Assembly (NCBI RefSeq): GCF_032878955.1
Contig: NZ_CP043839.1
Span: 1,054,001-1,118,000, forward strand
DNA from: Butyricimonas paravirosa
Lineage (GTDB): Bacteria > Bacteroidota > Bacteroidia > Bacteroidales > Marinifilaceae
Direction of reading: 5' to 3'
DNA: 64,000 nucleotides
The position numbers and the translations under genes were made by a program. The notes beneath the pieces were generated by a model, which saw nothing but the letters and a program-made list of their open reading frames with translations, did no database searches and was not told the DNA's origin. This document shows, in pieces, positions 10,122 through 19,131 of this stretch; positions within the stretch are counted from its first letter, which is position 1, and every line of letters begins with the position of its first letter.

Positions 10122-10193
10122 CACGAAACGTAAAGCCAGATAAAACATTTCTAATAATAAGTTGATTATTGATTACTATTTCTAGTTTGAATG

Positions 10194-10232
10194 ACCGGGG
10201 TACAGGAACTTATCACTGTACTCCGGTTTCTA
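10194..10232 (+). terminator. Probable terminator after the thioredoxin genes
   Basis: A 12-bp stem, ACCGGGGTACAG (10194-10205) with CTGTACTCCGGT (10216-10227), one G-U pair and a 10-base loop, followed by TTC and an AT-rich tract. It lies about 70 bases after the stop at 10121 and before the promoter of the next gene. The U-tract is weak. Confidence 0.6.
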
Positions 10233-10272
10233 TATACACCTTCCCTGCGGCCGCACGAATAATTTTTCCCAA

Positions 10273-10306
10273 TTTCATTCATCATTATCAAAAATTAATA
10301 ACTTTG
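10273..10306 (+). promoter_or_regulatory. Bacteroidota-type promoter for the MFS gene
   Basis: TAACTTTG at 10299-10306 matches the Bacteroidota -7 consensus TAnnTTTG exactly, with TTTC at 10273-10276 as a candidate -33 element, 22 bases away. Transcription would start about 35-40 bases before the ATG at 10354. Confidence 0.5.
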
Positions 10307-10353
10307 TAGATTCTTGAAAGTGTTTACGTGTTTATGTATATTTTAACGAAAAG

Positions 10354-11628
10354 ATGATGGAACAAAAGAAAAATTCTTACAGTATGGGGATTATCATTAT
10401 CGGTATCCTCTTCTTTATCTTCGGGTTCGTCACGTGGTTGAACGCCACCTTGATCCCTTATCTTAAAATCGCCTGCGAGCTGCAACATGAATGGCAAGGG
10501 TACCTTGTGACCTTCGCGTTCTACATTGCCTACTTTGTCATGGCACTGCCCTCATCCTGGGTACTGCGGAAAACAGGATACAAGAACGGTATGATGCTTG
10601 GCCTTCTCGTAATGGCCGTCGGTGCATTACTGTTCATCCCGGCCGCCATGACTCGCACCTACGGGTTATTCCTGCTTGGGTTATTCATCATGGGTACGGG
10701 ACTATCCGTACTTCAGACAGCTTCTAACCCTTACGTAATCGAGCTTGGCCCCGCCGAGAGTGCCGCCCAGCGCGTGAGCATCATGGGTATCTGTAACAAG
10801 GTGGCCGGAGCTATCAGCCCGCTGATCCTCGGATCAATCATGCTGAAAGACATCGACTTACTTGAGGCAAAATTACAAACAATGGATGCCATTCAAAAAG
10901 CCGCGGAACTCAACATCTTGGCCTCCAAATCCATCGTACCCTACGTCGTGATCATGGTATCGCTCGTTGTACTAGCACTATTCGTTCGTTTCTCCCCGCT
11001 TCCCCAAATCGAGGATCCGGAAGAAGAAGAAGGTAGCCTGCAACACAGCGGGAAATCAAGCATATTCAGTTTTCCCCACCTCTGGATCGGAATTGTGACC
11101 CTGTTCCTGTACGTGGGAGTTGAAGTGATTGCTATTGACACGATCATTGGTTATGCCCAATCCATGAAAATGGACATGGATACCGCCCGGATATTCCCGA
11201 CTTACGGTATGATCGCCATGATTGTCGGTTACATCATCGGAATCATCGCCATTCCGAAATACATCAGTCAGGAAAAAGCCCTTGCTTGCTGTGCTGCCCT
11301 AGGAGTTATCCTCGGAATCTGTACCGTCATGTTGCCGGGAGAGATCTCCATCTGGTGCCTGACGCTGTTAAGTCTGGCAAACTCACTCATGTGGCCCGCC
11401 ATCTTCCCGCTTGCCATCTTCGGGTTGGGACGTCACACGAAGACCGGATCGGCCCTGCTTATCATGGCTATCGCCGGAGGAGCCTTACTTCCAATGTTAT
11501 ACGGTTCGCTAACCGCTTCTATGGGACACCAAGGAGCCTACTGGATGATGTTGCCTTGCTACCTATTCATTTTGTACTTTGCGGTAGCCGGACACCGGGT
11601 TGGAATCAAACACCTTTATAAAAAATAG
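10354..11628 (+). CDS. Sugar MFS transporter, FHS (fucose/glucose/galactose:H+ symporter) type
   Basis: A 424-residue inner-membrane protein with about 12 predicted transmembrane segments. The motif LQTASNPYVIELGP in the fourth or fifth segment and the first-helix pattern FFIFGFVTWLNATLIPYLK are typical of the FucP/GluP branch of the major facilitator superfamily. It likely imports a hexose with a proton. It is a single-gene unit with its own promoter and terminator, so its substrate cannot be taken from context. Confidence 0.88.
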   Translation: MMEQKKNSYSMGIIIIGILFFIFGFVTWLNATLIPYLKIACELQHEWQGYLVTFAFYIAYFVMALPSSWVLRKTGYKNGMMLGLLVMAVGALLFIPAAMTRTYGLFLLGLFIMGTGLSVLQTASNPYVIELGPAESAAQRVSIMGICNKVAGAISPLILGSIMLKDIDLLEAKLQTMDAIQKAAELNILASKSIVPYVVIMVSLVVLALFVRFSPLPQIEDPEEEEGSLQHSGKSSIFSFPHLWIGIVTLFLYVGVEVIAIDTIIGYAQSMKMDMDTARIFPTYGMIAMIVGYIIGIIAIPKYISQEKALACCAALGVILGICTVMLPGEISIWCLTLLSLANSLMWPAIFPLAIFGLGRHTKTGSALLIMAIAGGALLPMLYGSLTASMGHQGAYWMMLPCYLFILYFAVAGHRVGIKHLYKK

Positions 11629-11639
11629 TTACAAATTTC

Positions 11640-11685
11640 AGGTTTGCAGGTTACAAGTTTATCACTAACCTGCAAACTTGTATTT
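11640..11685 (+). terminator. Terminator hairpin after the MFS gene
   Basis: Arms AGGTTTGCAGGTTA (11640-11653) and TAACCTGCAAACTT (11666-11679) pair over 14 bp with one G-U, followed by GTATTTTG. The tract belongs to the ACAAGTTT/TTGCAACTT repeat style that recurs at 24721-24800 and 14890-14935. Confidence 0.6.
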
Positions 11686-11734
11686 TGTAACTTGCAACTT
11701 ATTAACCTGTAACTCGCCGTAGGCGAATCAAGCT

Positions 11735-11977
11735 ATGGACAAAACAAAAGCTGCTAAAAATCAAAAATTATTCGGGATTGCCGCCGTTGCATTCCTCTCG
11801 ATCGGAATTGTACACGTGGGCTATAAAGCCTTAGAAATATCAGCCCATGAAGAATGGGGAATGCCGTGGTATTTCGCTATCTTTTCTCCGGGATTGGTTT
11901 ACGTTTTCCCATTAATCGTGTGTATCGTTGCCTATTTCTTCTTCTCAAAAGAATTAAAGAAAAAAAACGAAGAATAA
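11735..11977 (+). CDS. Small conserved-type inner-membrane protein, function unknown
   Basis: An 80-residue protein with a basic N terminus, two predicted membrane segments (about 14-33 and 49-70) joined by a short loop containing EISAHEEWGMPWYF, and a highly charged Lys/Glu C-terminal tail. I do not recognise a named family. It follows the MFS gene by 106 bases of repeat-rich spacer and is convergent with lutC, which ends 30 bases away. The clean amino-acid pattern and the composition make it a likely real gene. Confidence 0.6.
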   Translation: MDKTKAAKNQKLFGIAAVAFLSIGIVHVGYKALEISAHEEWGMPWYFAIFSPGLVYVFPLIVCIVAYFFFSKELKKKNEE

Positions 11978-12007
11978 TAAAGACCATAAAAAATGGCCTT
12001 TATTATT

Positions 12008-12586
12008 TTATTCCAATATCACCGTCACCGCTCTTGCCCCGTGCGCCCCGATGACTAGCGCCTGTTCAATATCGGCCGTCTTCGAGGGACCGGAAATGAA
12101 ACAACCGTACCCAAAATCATCAAAAGCGGGTTGCTTGTATGCCTCATGCATATTATTCACCAGACGATTCCGGTCAAGTAGGATCACCAAGGCCTCGGAA
12201 ATAAAAAAGAGAGCCTTGTAACGGGTACGCTGGTTAATCCATACCATCCCATTTTCCAGAATTCCGAAATCACCCCGGATCACCCCGACATCCGTACCGT
12301 TCAATTCCCGCGGATCATCCAACATATCGGGATTCACCGTAGCACATGTAACTTCCGGTAAATTCGATGCGATCGACCTGGCATCGGGGAACACGTTCCG
12401 GATTACCTCGTTCACGTCCTGCCCTTTCTCCAACACCACGCAATTTCCTCCCACAGCCTTCATGATCTTCTCGAACTGTACCAGCGGATCAGAAAACGTC
12501 AACGGCTCGAACGTCATCTCCGGTCGTTCCACTTGATCCACCGCATGCTTTTTCAGCCTTGCTAAAATATCTTCTTTACTACCCAT
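12008..12586 (-). CDS. lutC: Lactate utilisation protein LutC (LUD domain)
   Basis: A 192-residue cytoplasmic LUD-domain protein, starting MGSKEDILARLKKH. LutC is one of three subunits (LutABC) of the non-flavin iron-sulfur complex that oxidises L-lactate to pyruvate. The C-terminal glycine-rich segment (SKTADIEQALVIGAHGARAVTVIL) is typical of the fold, which also occurs in the N-terminal part of LutB. It is the last gene of the lctP-lutA-lutB-lutC transcript, separated from lutB by a 153-base repeat block. Length and context agree with the family. Confidence 0.88.
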   Translation of the reverse strand: MGSKEDILARLKKHAVDQVERPEMTFEPLTFSDPLVQFEKIMKAVGGNCVVLEKGQDVNEVIRNVFPDARSIASNLPEVTCATVNPDMLDDPRELNGTDVGVIRGDFGILENGMVWINQRTRYKALFFISEALVILLDRNRLVNNMHEAYKQPAFDDFGYGCFISGPSKTADIEQALVIGAHGARAVTVILE

Positions 12587-12590
12587 GTTC

Positions 12591-12739
12591 TAATTTTTAA
12601 TTTTAAATTCCAGCCGCACAAAGCCGACACTTTTTGACTTTCAACTTTTAGTTTTTATCTTTTAACTTTTAACTTTCTAGTTCCAGCCGCACAAGGCCAA
12701 CACTTTTTCAATCGTAAATCGTCATTCATAAATCGTAAA
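12591..12739. repeat. Dispersed intergenic repeat, lutB-lutC gap
   Basis: The block holds two copies of the CAGCCGCACAARGCC module (from 12611 and from 12683), each preceded or followed by T-rich heptamer arrays of the TTTTAAC / TTTTAGT type. The same module occurs at 22023, 27532 (reverse), 30509 (reverse, degenerate) and 37989. It lies inside a transcribed operon and encodes no protein. Confidence 0.8.
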
Positions 12740-14107
12740 TTAATCGGCTTTCAATCCCTTTTTCCACATCTCGTTAAACGTCTCCTTCGCAAACTCCGGA
12801 AGTTCCCGTCCGATACCCCACGCATCGAGAGAATTATACAACACGAATCGAGGCATACGCTCGGCAACACGTCCGGCAGCAATAGCATGATAGAACAAAT
12901 CGGGATGATTCATGATAAACTTCATTCCCTTCACCATCAACTTCTTCGACGGATCAGCCAAATGCAAGGGCGCCAGATTCTGCCGCCACTTGTAAATCTG
13001 TTCCGCCAGATCGATCTTCACCGGACAAACATTCGAACAGGAATAACAAAGCGAACAGGCCGACACGTTCCCCGAATACTTCTCCGGCGACTTCAACATA
13101 CCCAAGTTAATCCCCACGGGACCCGGTATAAAATACGAGTAAGAATATCCCCCCGTCCGGCGATACACGGGACAAGTGTTAATACATGACCCGCAACGAA
13201 TACACTTCAACATATTCACGTGTTCCGTACAGGCCAGAATATCACTTCGCCCGTTATCCACGATCACGATATGCATCTCCTGCCCTTCCACCGGTTTCTT
13301 GTAATGGGACGTATACGTCGTTGAAGGCTGTCCCGTGGCAGAGCGGGCCAACAAGCGCACGTACAGGGCCAGCGCATCATAATCCGGCACTACTTTCTCA
13401 AGCCCCATGATCGCGATATGTACTTTTGGAAAAGAAGTTCCCATATCAGCATTTCCCTCGTTCGTACAGACCACAAAAGCCCCTGACGAGGCCACGGCAA
13501 AATTAACACCCGTCATGGCAATATCCGCGTGCAGGAACTTCTCTCGCAAGGCAGCCCGGGCCGCATGAGTCAGGTAAGTCGGATCGCTATTCCCCGGTTC
13601 CGTGTGCAACTCTTTCTCAAACACCTTCCCCACCTCTTCCCGTTTCACGTGAATGGCAGGCAACACAATATGACTTGGCGGTGTACCCATGAACTGCATG
13701 ATCCGTTCACCCAAATCCGACTCCACGGCATCAATTCCCCTAGCCTCCAGATAAGGACTCAACCCGCACTCTTCCGACAGCATCGACTTACTCTTCACGA
13801 GATTCTTTCCCCCATGTTTCTGGATAATCTCGTAAACAATCCGGTTATGTTCCTCGGCATTTTTCGCCCAGTGAACATGAATCCCGTTTGCCGTGGCGTT
13901 CTTCTCGAACATTTCAAGATAATAGGGTAAATTGGCAATCGTGTGTCGTTTCATATTACTTGCCATCTCCCGCAACGCCTCCCATTCGGGAACATCATGG
14001 GCCATCCGGTCTCGCTTCTCCCGCACGAAAAACAGCGCTTGATCATGCCATGCTGTTCTCTCCCGGTCAGCTATAAATTTCTTGGCAGCTTTAGCGTGTG
14101 AACTCAT
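12740..14107 (-). CDS. lutB: Lactate utilisation iron-sulfur protein LutB
   Basis: A 455-residue protein with an N-terminal LUD domain (about 65-290) and a C-terminal ferredoxin-like part with two cysteine clusters, CIRCGSCINTCP (about 301-312) and CSLCYSCSNVCP (about 351-362), each able to hold a [4Fe-4S] centre. It carries electrons from L-lactate oxidation, probably toward quinone. It is the second lut gene, 42 bases after lutA. Intact and of normal length. Confidence 0.93.
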   Translation of the reverse strand: MSSHAKAAKKFIADRERTAWHDQALFFVREKRDRMAHDVPEWEALREMASNMKRHTIANLPYYLEMFEKNATANGIHVHWAKNAEEHNRIVYEIIQKHGGKNLVKSKSMLSEECGLSPYLEARGIDAVESDLGERIMQFMGTPPSHIVLPAIHVKREEVGKVFEKELHTEPGNSDPTYLTHAARAALREKFLHADIAMTGVNFAVASSGAFVVCTNEGNADMGTSFPKVHIAIMGLEKVVPDYDALALYVRLLARSATGQPSTTYTSHYKKPVEGQEMHIVIVDNGRSDILACTEHVNMLKCIRCGSCINTCPVYRRTGGYSYSYFIPGPVGINLGMLKSPEKYSGNVSACSLCYSCSNVCPVKIDLAEQIYKWRQNLAPLHLADPSKKLMVKGMKFIMNHPDLFYHAIAAGRVAERMPRFVLYNSLDAWGIGRELPEFAKETFNEMWKKGLKAD

Positions 14108-14149
14108 ATTTATTTGATTTACGTTATTTTCAAAATTAGTTCATAAAGT

Positions 14150-14887
14150 TTATAACCCTTGACTTAATATCTCCACCACGTGTATTGTCTTTATCGGCAA
14201 TTTCTCCCGGCGAATAATCCCTTCCATGTGCATCAGGCAAGAACTATCCGCTCCCGTGATGTATTCCGCCCCGGTTGACATATGATCATGCACCTTATCC
14301 TGTCCCATGCACACGGACGTCGCCGGTTCCTCCACCGAGAACATTCCCCCGAAACCGCAACACTCGTCCACCCGCTTAGGCTCGAACACTTCCACGTCCT
14401 TCACCAGCGACAACAAATCCCGCAACTTGGAATAACGGGGAATCATCAACTCGCTCGGGGAAGAAAGATGCAATAACCTCTCCCCGTGGCAACTATTATG
14501 AATACTTACCTTGTGTGGGAAAGAGGCATTCAGCTTATCTACCTTCACCACATCATGCAGGAATTCGCAAATCTCGTAAATACGACTACTGATACAAGCA
14601 TGTTCCTCCCGGTTCAACAACCGCGGGTAATGCTCCTTCACGAAAACCACGCAACTGGCCGATGGTCCCACCACGTAATCATACTTCTCGAACAATCCCT
14701 CCATCCGCTTGGCCAGCTCGGTCGAATCCTTCTCGAATCCACCATTCGCCATTGGTTGCCCGCAGCAAGTCTGATCCAGCGGGTAATCGACATCCAATCC
14801 CAGCGAGGTCAGCAACTTGTATGAGGCCACCCCCACACTCGGGTAAATCGCGTTAATATAACAGGGAATAAATAATCCTATTTTCAT
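14150..14887 (-). CDS. lutA: Lactate utilisation protein LutA (CCG-domain protein)
   Basis: A 245-residue cytoplasmic protein with two cysteine-rich CCG domains: CCGQPM at 41-46 and ECCGFGG at about 175-181, plus Cys9 and NSCHGE near 131. These are the heterodisulfide-reductase/GlpC-type CCG motifs that bind a non-cubane iron-sulfur cluster. With LutB and LutC it oxidises L-lactate to pyruvate. The gene follows lctP by 78 bases. Confidence 0.93.
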   Translation of the reverse strand: MKIGLFIPCYINAIYPSVGVASYKLLTSLGLDVDYPLDQTCCGQPMANGGFEKDSTELAKRMEGLFEKYDYVVGPSASCVVFVKEHYPRLLNREEHACISSRIYEICEFLHDVVKVDKLNASFPHKVSIHNSCHGERLLHLSSPSELMIPRYSKLRDLLSLVKDVEVFEPKRVDECCGFGGMFSVEEPATSVCMGQDKVHDHMSTGAEYITGADSSCLMHMEGIIRREKLPIKTIHVVEILSQGL

Positions 14888-14965
14888 ACTATATTAATTA
14901 GTTACAAGTTACAGCTTATAAAATTACAAGTTTCTATCCAAAAAATCAATCAGAAATACATCTCA

Positions 14966-16465
14966 TCAGGCAAAAACATAAACCACCACCCCGGTAATCA
15001 CCACGTAAACCAAAGCGTATGGCAAGGCTGCTTTCAGAATACTCCCCTCTTTTCCCTGCTCGTCACAAGCGGACGTGGCTATCGCTATACTTTGCGGTGA
15101 GATAATCTTACCTCCTGTCGCTCCCGCCGTGTTTGCTGCCGACAGCCAGTTCGGGTCCACCCCGATATGTCCGGCCACCCCTGCCTGCAACTTACCGAAC
15201 AAGATGTTCGCCGAAGTGTCGCTTCCCGTCAGGAATGTACCCAAGGCCCCAATCGTGGGTGCGAACAGCGGGTACAAGGCACCCGTGGCTGCCGATAAGG
15301 CTACCGCCAACTGGTTGATCATCCCCGAAGTCTCCATGATCGACGAAAAACCGACCAGGCAAATTACCGTCACTATCGTCTTCCGCAACTGCACCACAGA
15401 CCTCCACAACAACACCAGCAAATCCTTTACCCGGCCTCCTTGTATCAATCCACCCGCGAACGAACCGATAAACAACAACACCCCGCCCTGCGTGAGCCAC
15501 TGAATCGTGTACTTCCGTTCCTCCCCGCCAATCATGAAACTCATCGTGGAACTACAAACCCCCGACAGCATTTCCCGCACCGCCGGAAACAATGGACTCG
15601 TGAACAGGATCAATACCATGATCAACACGTACACCGCCCAGGCCCGGAACACTTCCCCTCCCGAATACGTCATCGGTATCGGTTTCTCCCCACCTTTTCC
15701 CGTCAACTTACCAATAACAACAATCACGATAATAGAAGCAATCGCCCCCACGATTGCGGGAGTCTCCGCCCCGATATAACGTGCTGCAAGATATTGTGTC
15801 GCAAGCGATACCCCACCTACCAGCAAACTCAACAACAGGTTTTTCGGCAATGCTTTCATTCTTGGGTCAGCCAGAAAAGTGATCACCAGAGGTACGAGCA
15901 ACATCAACACCGACAACTGTAACACCACCGCCGTACTTAACGGGATCACGGGTAACCCCGTTTCCTGTGCCAGCACGATCACCGGAACTCCCACCGCCCC
16001 GAAAGCCGTCGGTACACTATTGGCAATCAAACTCACCAACGCTGAAAACACGGGCCGGAACCCGAGACTGATCAAAATTGCCGCCGGGATAGCTACCGCC
16101 GTCCCAAATCCCGCCATACCTTCCAACAATCCACCGAATCCCCACGTGATCAACAACACTTGTACACTCTTGTCCGTCGAAATTGAAGAAAACTGTTGTT
16201 TCAACACCTCGATTTTCTTCGTCTGTAACAGAACGTTATAACTGTATATCGCCATCAGAATAATAAACAGAATAGGCACCAACGCCTTCAACATCCCGTA
16301 AAGAAAAGAATTCACCGTGTCCGGAAGCGGACTATGAAACGCTAAAATGGCCAAAAAAGCCGTGATCAACAAAGTAATAATACTACTCTTATCCCCCGCC
16401 ACCTTGAATACCCCCATCAAAACGATTAACACCAGAATGGGAATTGAAGCAAAAAAAGTTTCCAT
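14966..16465 (-). CDS. lctP: L-lactate permease (LctP family)
   Basis: A 499-residue inner-membrane protein with about 12-14 hydrophobic segments. Family signatures visible are WGFGGLLEGMAGFGTAVAIP early in the protein and ALGTFLTGSDTSANILFG near the C terminus. It imports L-lactate (and possibly glycolate) with a proton. It is the first gene of the minus-strand operon ahead of lutABC, which supplies the catabolic enzymes, so uptake and oxidation are coexpressed. Slightly shorter than the E. coli LldP type, which is normal for this phylum. Confidence 0.93.
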   Translation of the reverse strand: METFFASIPILVLIVLMGVFKVAGDKSSIITLLITAFLAILAFHSPLPDTVNSFLYGMLKALVPILFIILMAIYSYNVLLQTKKIEVLKQQFSSISTDKSVQVLLITWGFGGLLEGMAGFGTAVAIPAAILISLGFRPVFSALVSLIANSVPTAFGAVGVPVIVLAQETGLPVIPLSTAVVLQLSVLMLLVPLVITFLADPRMKALPKNLLLSLLVGGVSLATQYLAARYIGAETPAIVGAIASIIVIVVIGKLTGKGGEKPIPMTYSGGEVFRAWAVYVLIMVLILFTSPLFPAVREMLSGVCSSTMSFMIGGEERKYTIQWLTQGGVLLFIGSFAGGLIQGGRVKDLLVLLWRSVVQLRKTIVTVICLVGFSSIMETSGMINQLAVALSAATGALYPLFAPTIGALGTFLTGSDTSANILFGKLQAGVAGHIGVDPNWLSAANTAGATGGKIISPQSIAIATSACDEQGKEGSILKAALPYALVYVVITGVVVYVFA

Positions 16466-16592
16466 ACACCTTTTGTTTTAAACATTAAACTTCTTTTCAT
16501 TCACCTCACCAGCCAAATACTCGGCTCTCTGTTCCACGTAATTTTAACGAAAATATGAAAGATTTGTTACAGGATGGTTACGTTTTCATGTA

Positions 16593-16644
16593 AAAGTTTG
16601 TAAAGTTTATAAGATCCATGGACCTTATAAACTTTACAAACTTT
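16593..16644. repeat. 52-bp near-perfect palindrome between divergent lctP and Yip1-like genes
   Basis: Two 25-base arms (16593-16617 and 16620-16644) differ at one position and meet at CCATGG. The arms are built from GTTTGTAAA / GTTTATAAG units. A related but longer element with GTTTATAAGGTCC arms sits in the nuoL-nuoM gap (32484-32632) and a half copy lies at 51358-51377. It could be a cruciform, an operator for lctP, or a transcript hairpin; nothing in the sequence decides this. Confidence 0.7.
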
Positions 16645-16693
16645 ACGAACCTTATGAATTAATCTCGATAAAAAACAGTATTTTCGCGTTACT

Positions 16694-17272
16694 ATGAAGA
16701 AATTGGACATCAAAGGCATATTCACAAGGCCCCGGAAACTACTACTTCACCCCGAAACGGAATGGCAGGTGATCGGCCGGGAGAACATCGAGGGAATCGA
16801 ACTTTTCAAGAATTTCCTCGTGCCTTTATCCATGCTTTCTTCTGTATGTGCAATATTGTTACGTTTATTGTCGACCTCACCTCTCTACGCCATTGGAACC
16901 GGCATCATCCTGTTCATGGCCTCCGTCGTGGGGAGCTACATCGCCTACCGGGTGACCCGGGAATATCTTTCTAATAAAGTGGCTGAAGCCAACCGGATGG
17001 CCCTTCGCCTTGCCGTGTACAGCTCGGCCGTCTTCATCCCGTTCCACTGCCTTTCCAGTGGATTCTCGGAAGGATTTATATCCCAACTCATGGCAATATG
17101 TAGCCTGCTGTGCCTGCGTACCCTTTACGTCGGGTTGAACCAATTGACAGCCCTCGACGTACAATACCGCAAAAGCGCCATCGTCATCATCGGCTTACTC
17201 GTGATCGTGTCCCCGATCATCATCCAGCAACTATTGATGATTATGTTCAGAATACCCACTATTTACGCTTAA
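16694..17272 (+). CDS. Yip1-like multi-pass membrane protein
   Basis: A 192-residue protein with a soluble N terminus (IFTRPRKLLLHPETEWQVI) and about five hydrophobic segments. The start motif, where a short amphipathic stretch with Pro-Glu-x-x-Trp precedes the first helix, is typical of bacterial Yip1-family proteins. Function is unknown. It lies 12 bases before smpB and probably shares its transcript. Confidence 0.65.
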   Translation: MKKLDIKGIFTRPRKLLLHPETEWQVIGRENIEGIELFKNFLVPLSMLSSVCAILLRLLSTSPLYAIGTGIILFMASVVGSYIAYRVTREYLSNKVAEANRMALRLAVYSSAVFIPFHCLSSGFSEGFISQLMAICSLLCLRTLYVGLNQLTALDVQYRKSAIVIIGLLVIVSPIIIQQLLMIMFRIPTIYA

Positions 17273-17284
17273 ACATCAAGACCT

Positions 17285-17734
17285 ATGCAAAACGACATTA
17301 ATATAAAAAATAGAAGAGCATCCTTCGACTACGAGTTCTTGGAAGAATACACCGCCGGTATCATGCTCACCGGTACCGAAATCAAATCCATCCGGGCCGG
17401 GAAAGCCGGATTGGTGGATTCCTACTGTTACTTCCACAACGGTGAACTGTGGATTAAGGGTATGTACGTTGCCGAATACAAACTAGGTACCTACTACAAC
17501 CACATCGAACGCCGCGAACGTAAACTTTTACTACAAAAGAAAGAACTTGTCAAGCTCGAACGCAAGACCAAGGAATCGGGACTTACCATTGTCCCCGTCC
17601 GTCTCTTTCTTAACGAGAAAGGCTTTGCCAAACTTCGCATCGCCCTCGCCCGGGGAAAGAAAGAGTACGACAAGCGGGAAACCCTCAAACAAAAAGACGC
17701 CAAACGGGAAATGGACCGCTACATGAAAAAATAA
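17285..17734 (+). CDS. smpB: SsrA (tmRNA)-binding protein SmpB
   Basis: A 149-residue protein that brings tmRNA to stalled ribosomes for trans-translation. The conserved start NRRASFDYEFLEEYTAGI, the core GTEIKSIRAGKAGLVDSY and the basic C-terminal tail (KREMDRYMKK) that enters the mRNA channel are all present. Length is normal. Upstream is the Yip1-like gene (12-base gap), downstream the broken protease gene (11-base gap), suggesting one transcript. Confidence 0.96.
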   Translation: MQNDINIKNRRASFDYEFLEEYTAGIMLTGTEIKSIRAGKAGLVDSYCYFHNGELWIKGMYVAEYKLGTYYNHIERRERKLLLQKKELVKLERKTKESGLTIVPVRLFLNEKGFAKLRIALARGKKEYDKRETLKQKDAKREMDRYMKK

Positions 17735-17745
17735 AACCTACAAAC

Positions 17746-18966
17746 ATGCAAAAATACATTCTTATTTACCTTCTGTTCCTACTTGTCACTTCTTGCGAGA
17801 AAGACAAGTTCGAGGGAATAGAATTATCAACAGGCAACGAAATACAGGTAAGCAGCGAGCAACAAACCATCCGCATTGCTCTTCGGAGTGGTTCAGACTG
17901 GTCATTTGCCAGCCCAACCTCTTGGTGCCGGGCAAGCAAAATCAGTACGCCGCAAGGAGATACACTTGTGATCAACACGTAAGTCAACACGACCACAACC
18001 GAACGCACGGGGACCGTCACGATCTCCAACTCAGACCAACAAAAAATCCTTACCGTGACCCAAAAGGGAGAAATCTACTTCGAACTTCCGGTCATTTTCC
18101 ACGTGTACTCGGACGGTTCCGCAAATGATGCAAAAGTCACCGCCGCCTACATTCAGGAATGTATGGATTACGTGAATAACTTCTACCGAGGCAACAACGG
18201 GAAAAGCGAGAATCTCAACCTGCAATTCACCCTTGCCACCACCACACCCGAAGGAACTCCCTTGGTTGAACCCGGGATAAATACCGTTCAAAGTTCATCC
18301 ACCTCGTTCAATGTCGATAATTATTTAAGATACAACACATACAACGGCACACAAATAATATGGGACCCCAACAAGTATATCAACGTTATCATCTGCTCCT
18401 TTACCGAAGAAAACGTGACGGGAATCGCCATGACCCCGTACACCCCGCAAGGCAAATCCCTGCCGGGTTTAAGAAGAAATGATACATATTATACCAGTCT
18501 TCCCACCAACTCCGTACAAGCCGTGATGATAAACAAGCTATTTGTAGATAAAGCAGAGACCGGAGCTTACGGCCCACAACCGGTATGGCCCACCACACTC
18601 GCCCATGAACTGGGGCATTATCTCGGGTTATTCCATGTATTTTCCGGTGGAGACAACGGGCAAACAACCGATTACTGTGAAGATACTCCCGATTACGATC
18701 GCCCGGCTTACGACACTTGGCTAGCAAGTGTATCCCGACTAACTTTTGCCCAAGCAGCACAGCGCCAAGATCGCAATGGAACCACCTTCACGTCATATAA
18801 CATAATGGACTATTATTATGGCTATCGTGATCGTATTACCCCCGACCAACGAACCCGCATCAGACACGTACTTGATTACAGTCCCCTCATTCCGGGACCG
18901 AAAATTGCGGTAGAAAACACGAGTCGTGCTGAAATCATTATCGAGGAACCACTCATACTCAAGTAA
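17746..18966 (+). pseudogene. M43/pappalysin-like metalloprotease lipoprotein with BACON-like domain, interrupted by an in-frame stop
   Basis: The frame starting at 17746 encodes a lipoprotein signal (LLVTSCEKD), then a BACON-like beta domain, and hits TAA at 17980-17982. The same frame continues without any other stop to 18966: the second half of the BACON-like domain (ERTGTVTISNSDQQ, then TVTQKG), then a protease domain with HELGHYLGLFH (the HExxHxxGxxH metzincin zinc site), a Cys-rich CEDTPDY loop and the Met-turn segment NIMDYYYG. An internal ATG at 18055 could start a 303-residue product, but it would lack an export signal. A single nonsense change (or sequencing error) in a gene of about 406 codons is the simplest reading. 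Confidence 0.82.
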
Positions 18967-18996
18967 CCCATCATGAAGCGACGACCTTATCTAAGC

Positions 18997-19075
18997 CTTC
19001 CTTACACAGGAGGGAATACCATTTGGTAATCAGCTCTCCCCCGGTGTAAGGGGGAGCTGGAGGGGGTAGCTGGTT
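18997..19075. repeat. Dispersed palindromic repeat, degenerate copy between convergent genes
   Basis: CCTTCCTTACACAGGAGGG on the left and a CTCTCCCCCGGTGTAAGGGGGAG hairpin with AGGGGGTAGCTGG on the right are a shortened, diverged copy of the core seen at 22084-22196 and in nuo gaps. It lies between the protease gene and the convergent LRR gene. A weaker hairpin follows, AACAAGA (19082-19088) with TCTTGTT (19103-19109), which may help terminate transcription. Confidence 0.65.
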
Positions 19076-19131
19076 AATACAAACAAGACTCTTAAGTCAG
19101 CCTCTTGTTTTCAAACTCACGAGACTATTCC

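Noticed and set aside
15075..16241. Several + strand frames over lctP
   Set aside because: Shadow frames of a well-supported permease gene on the minus strand.
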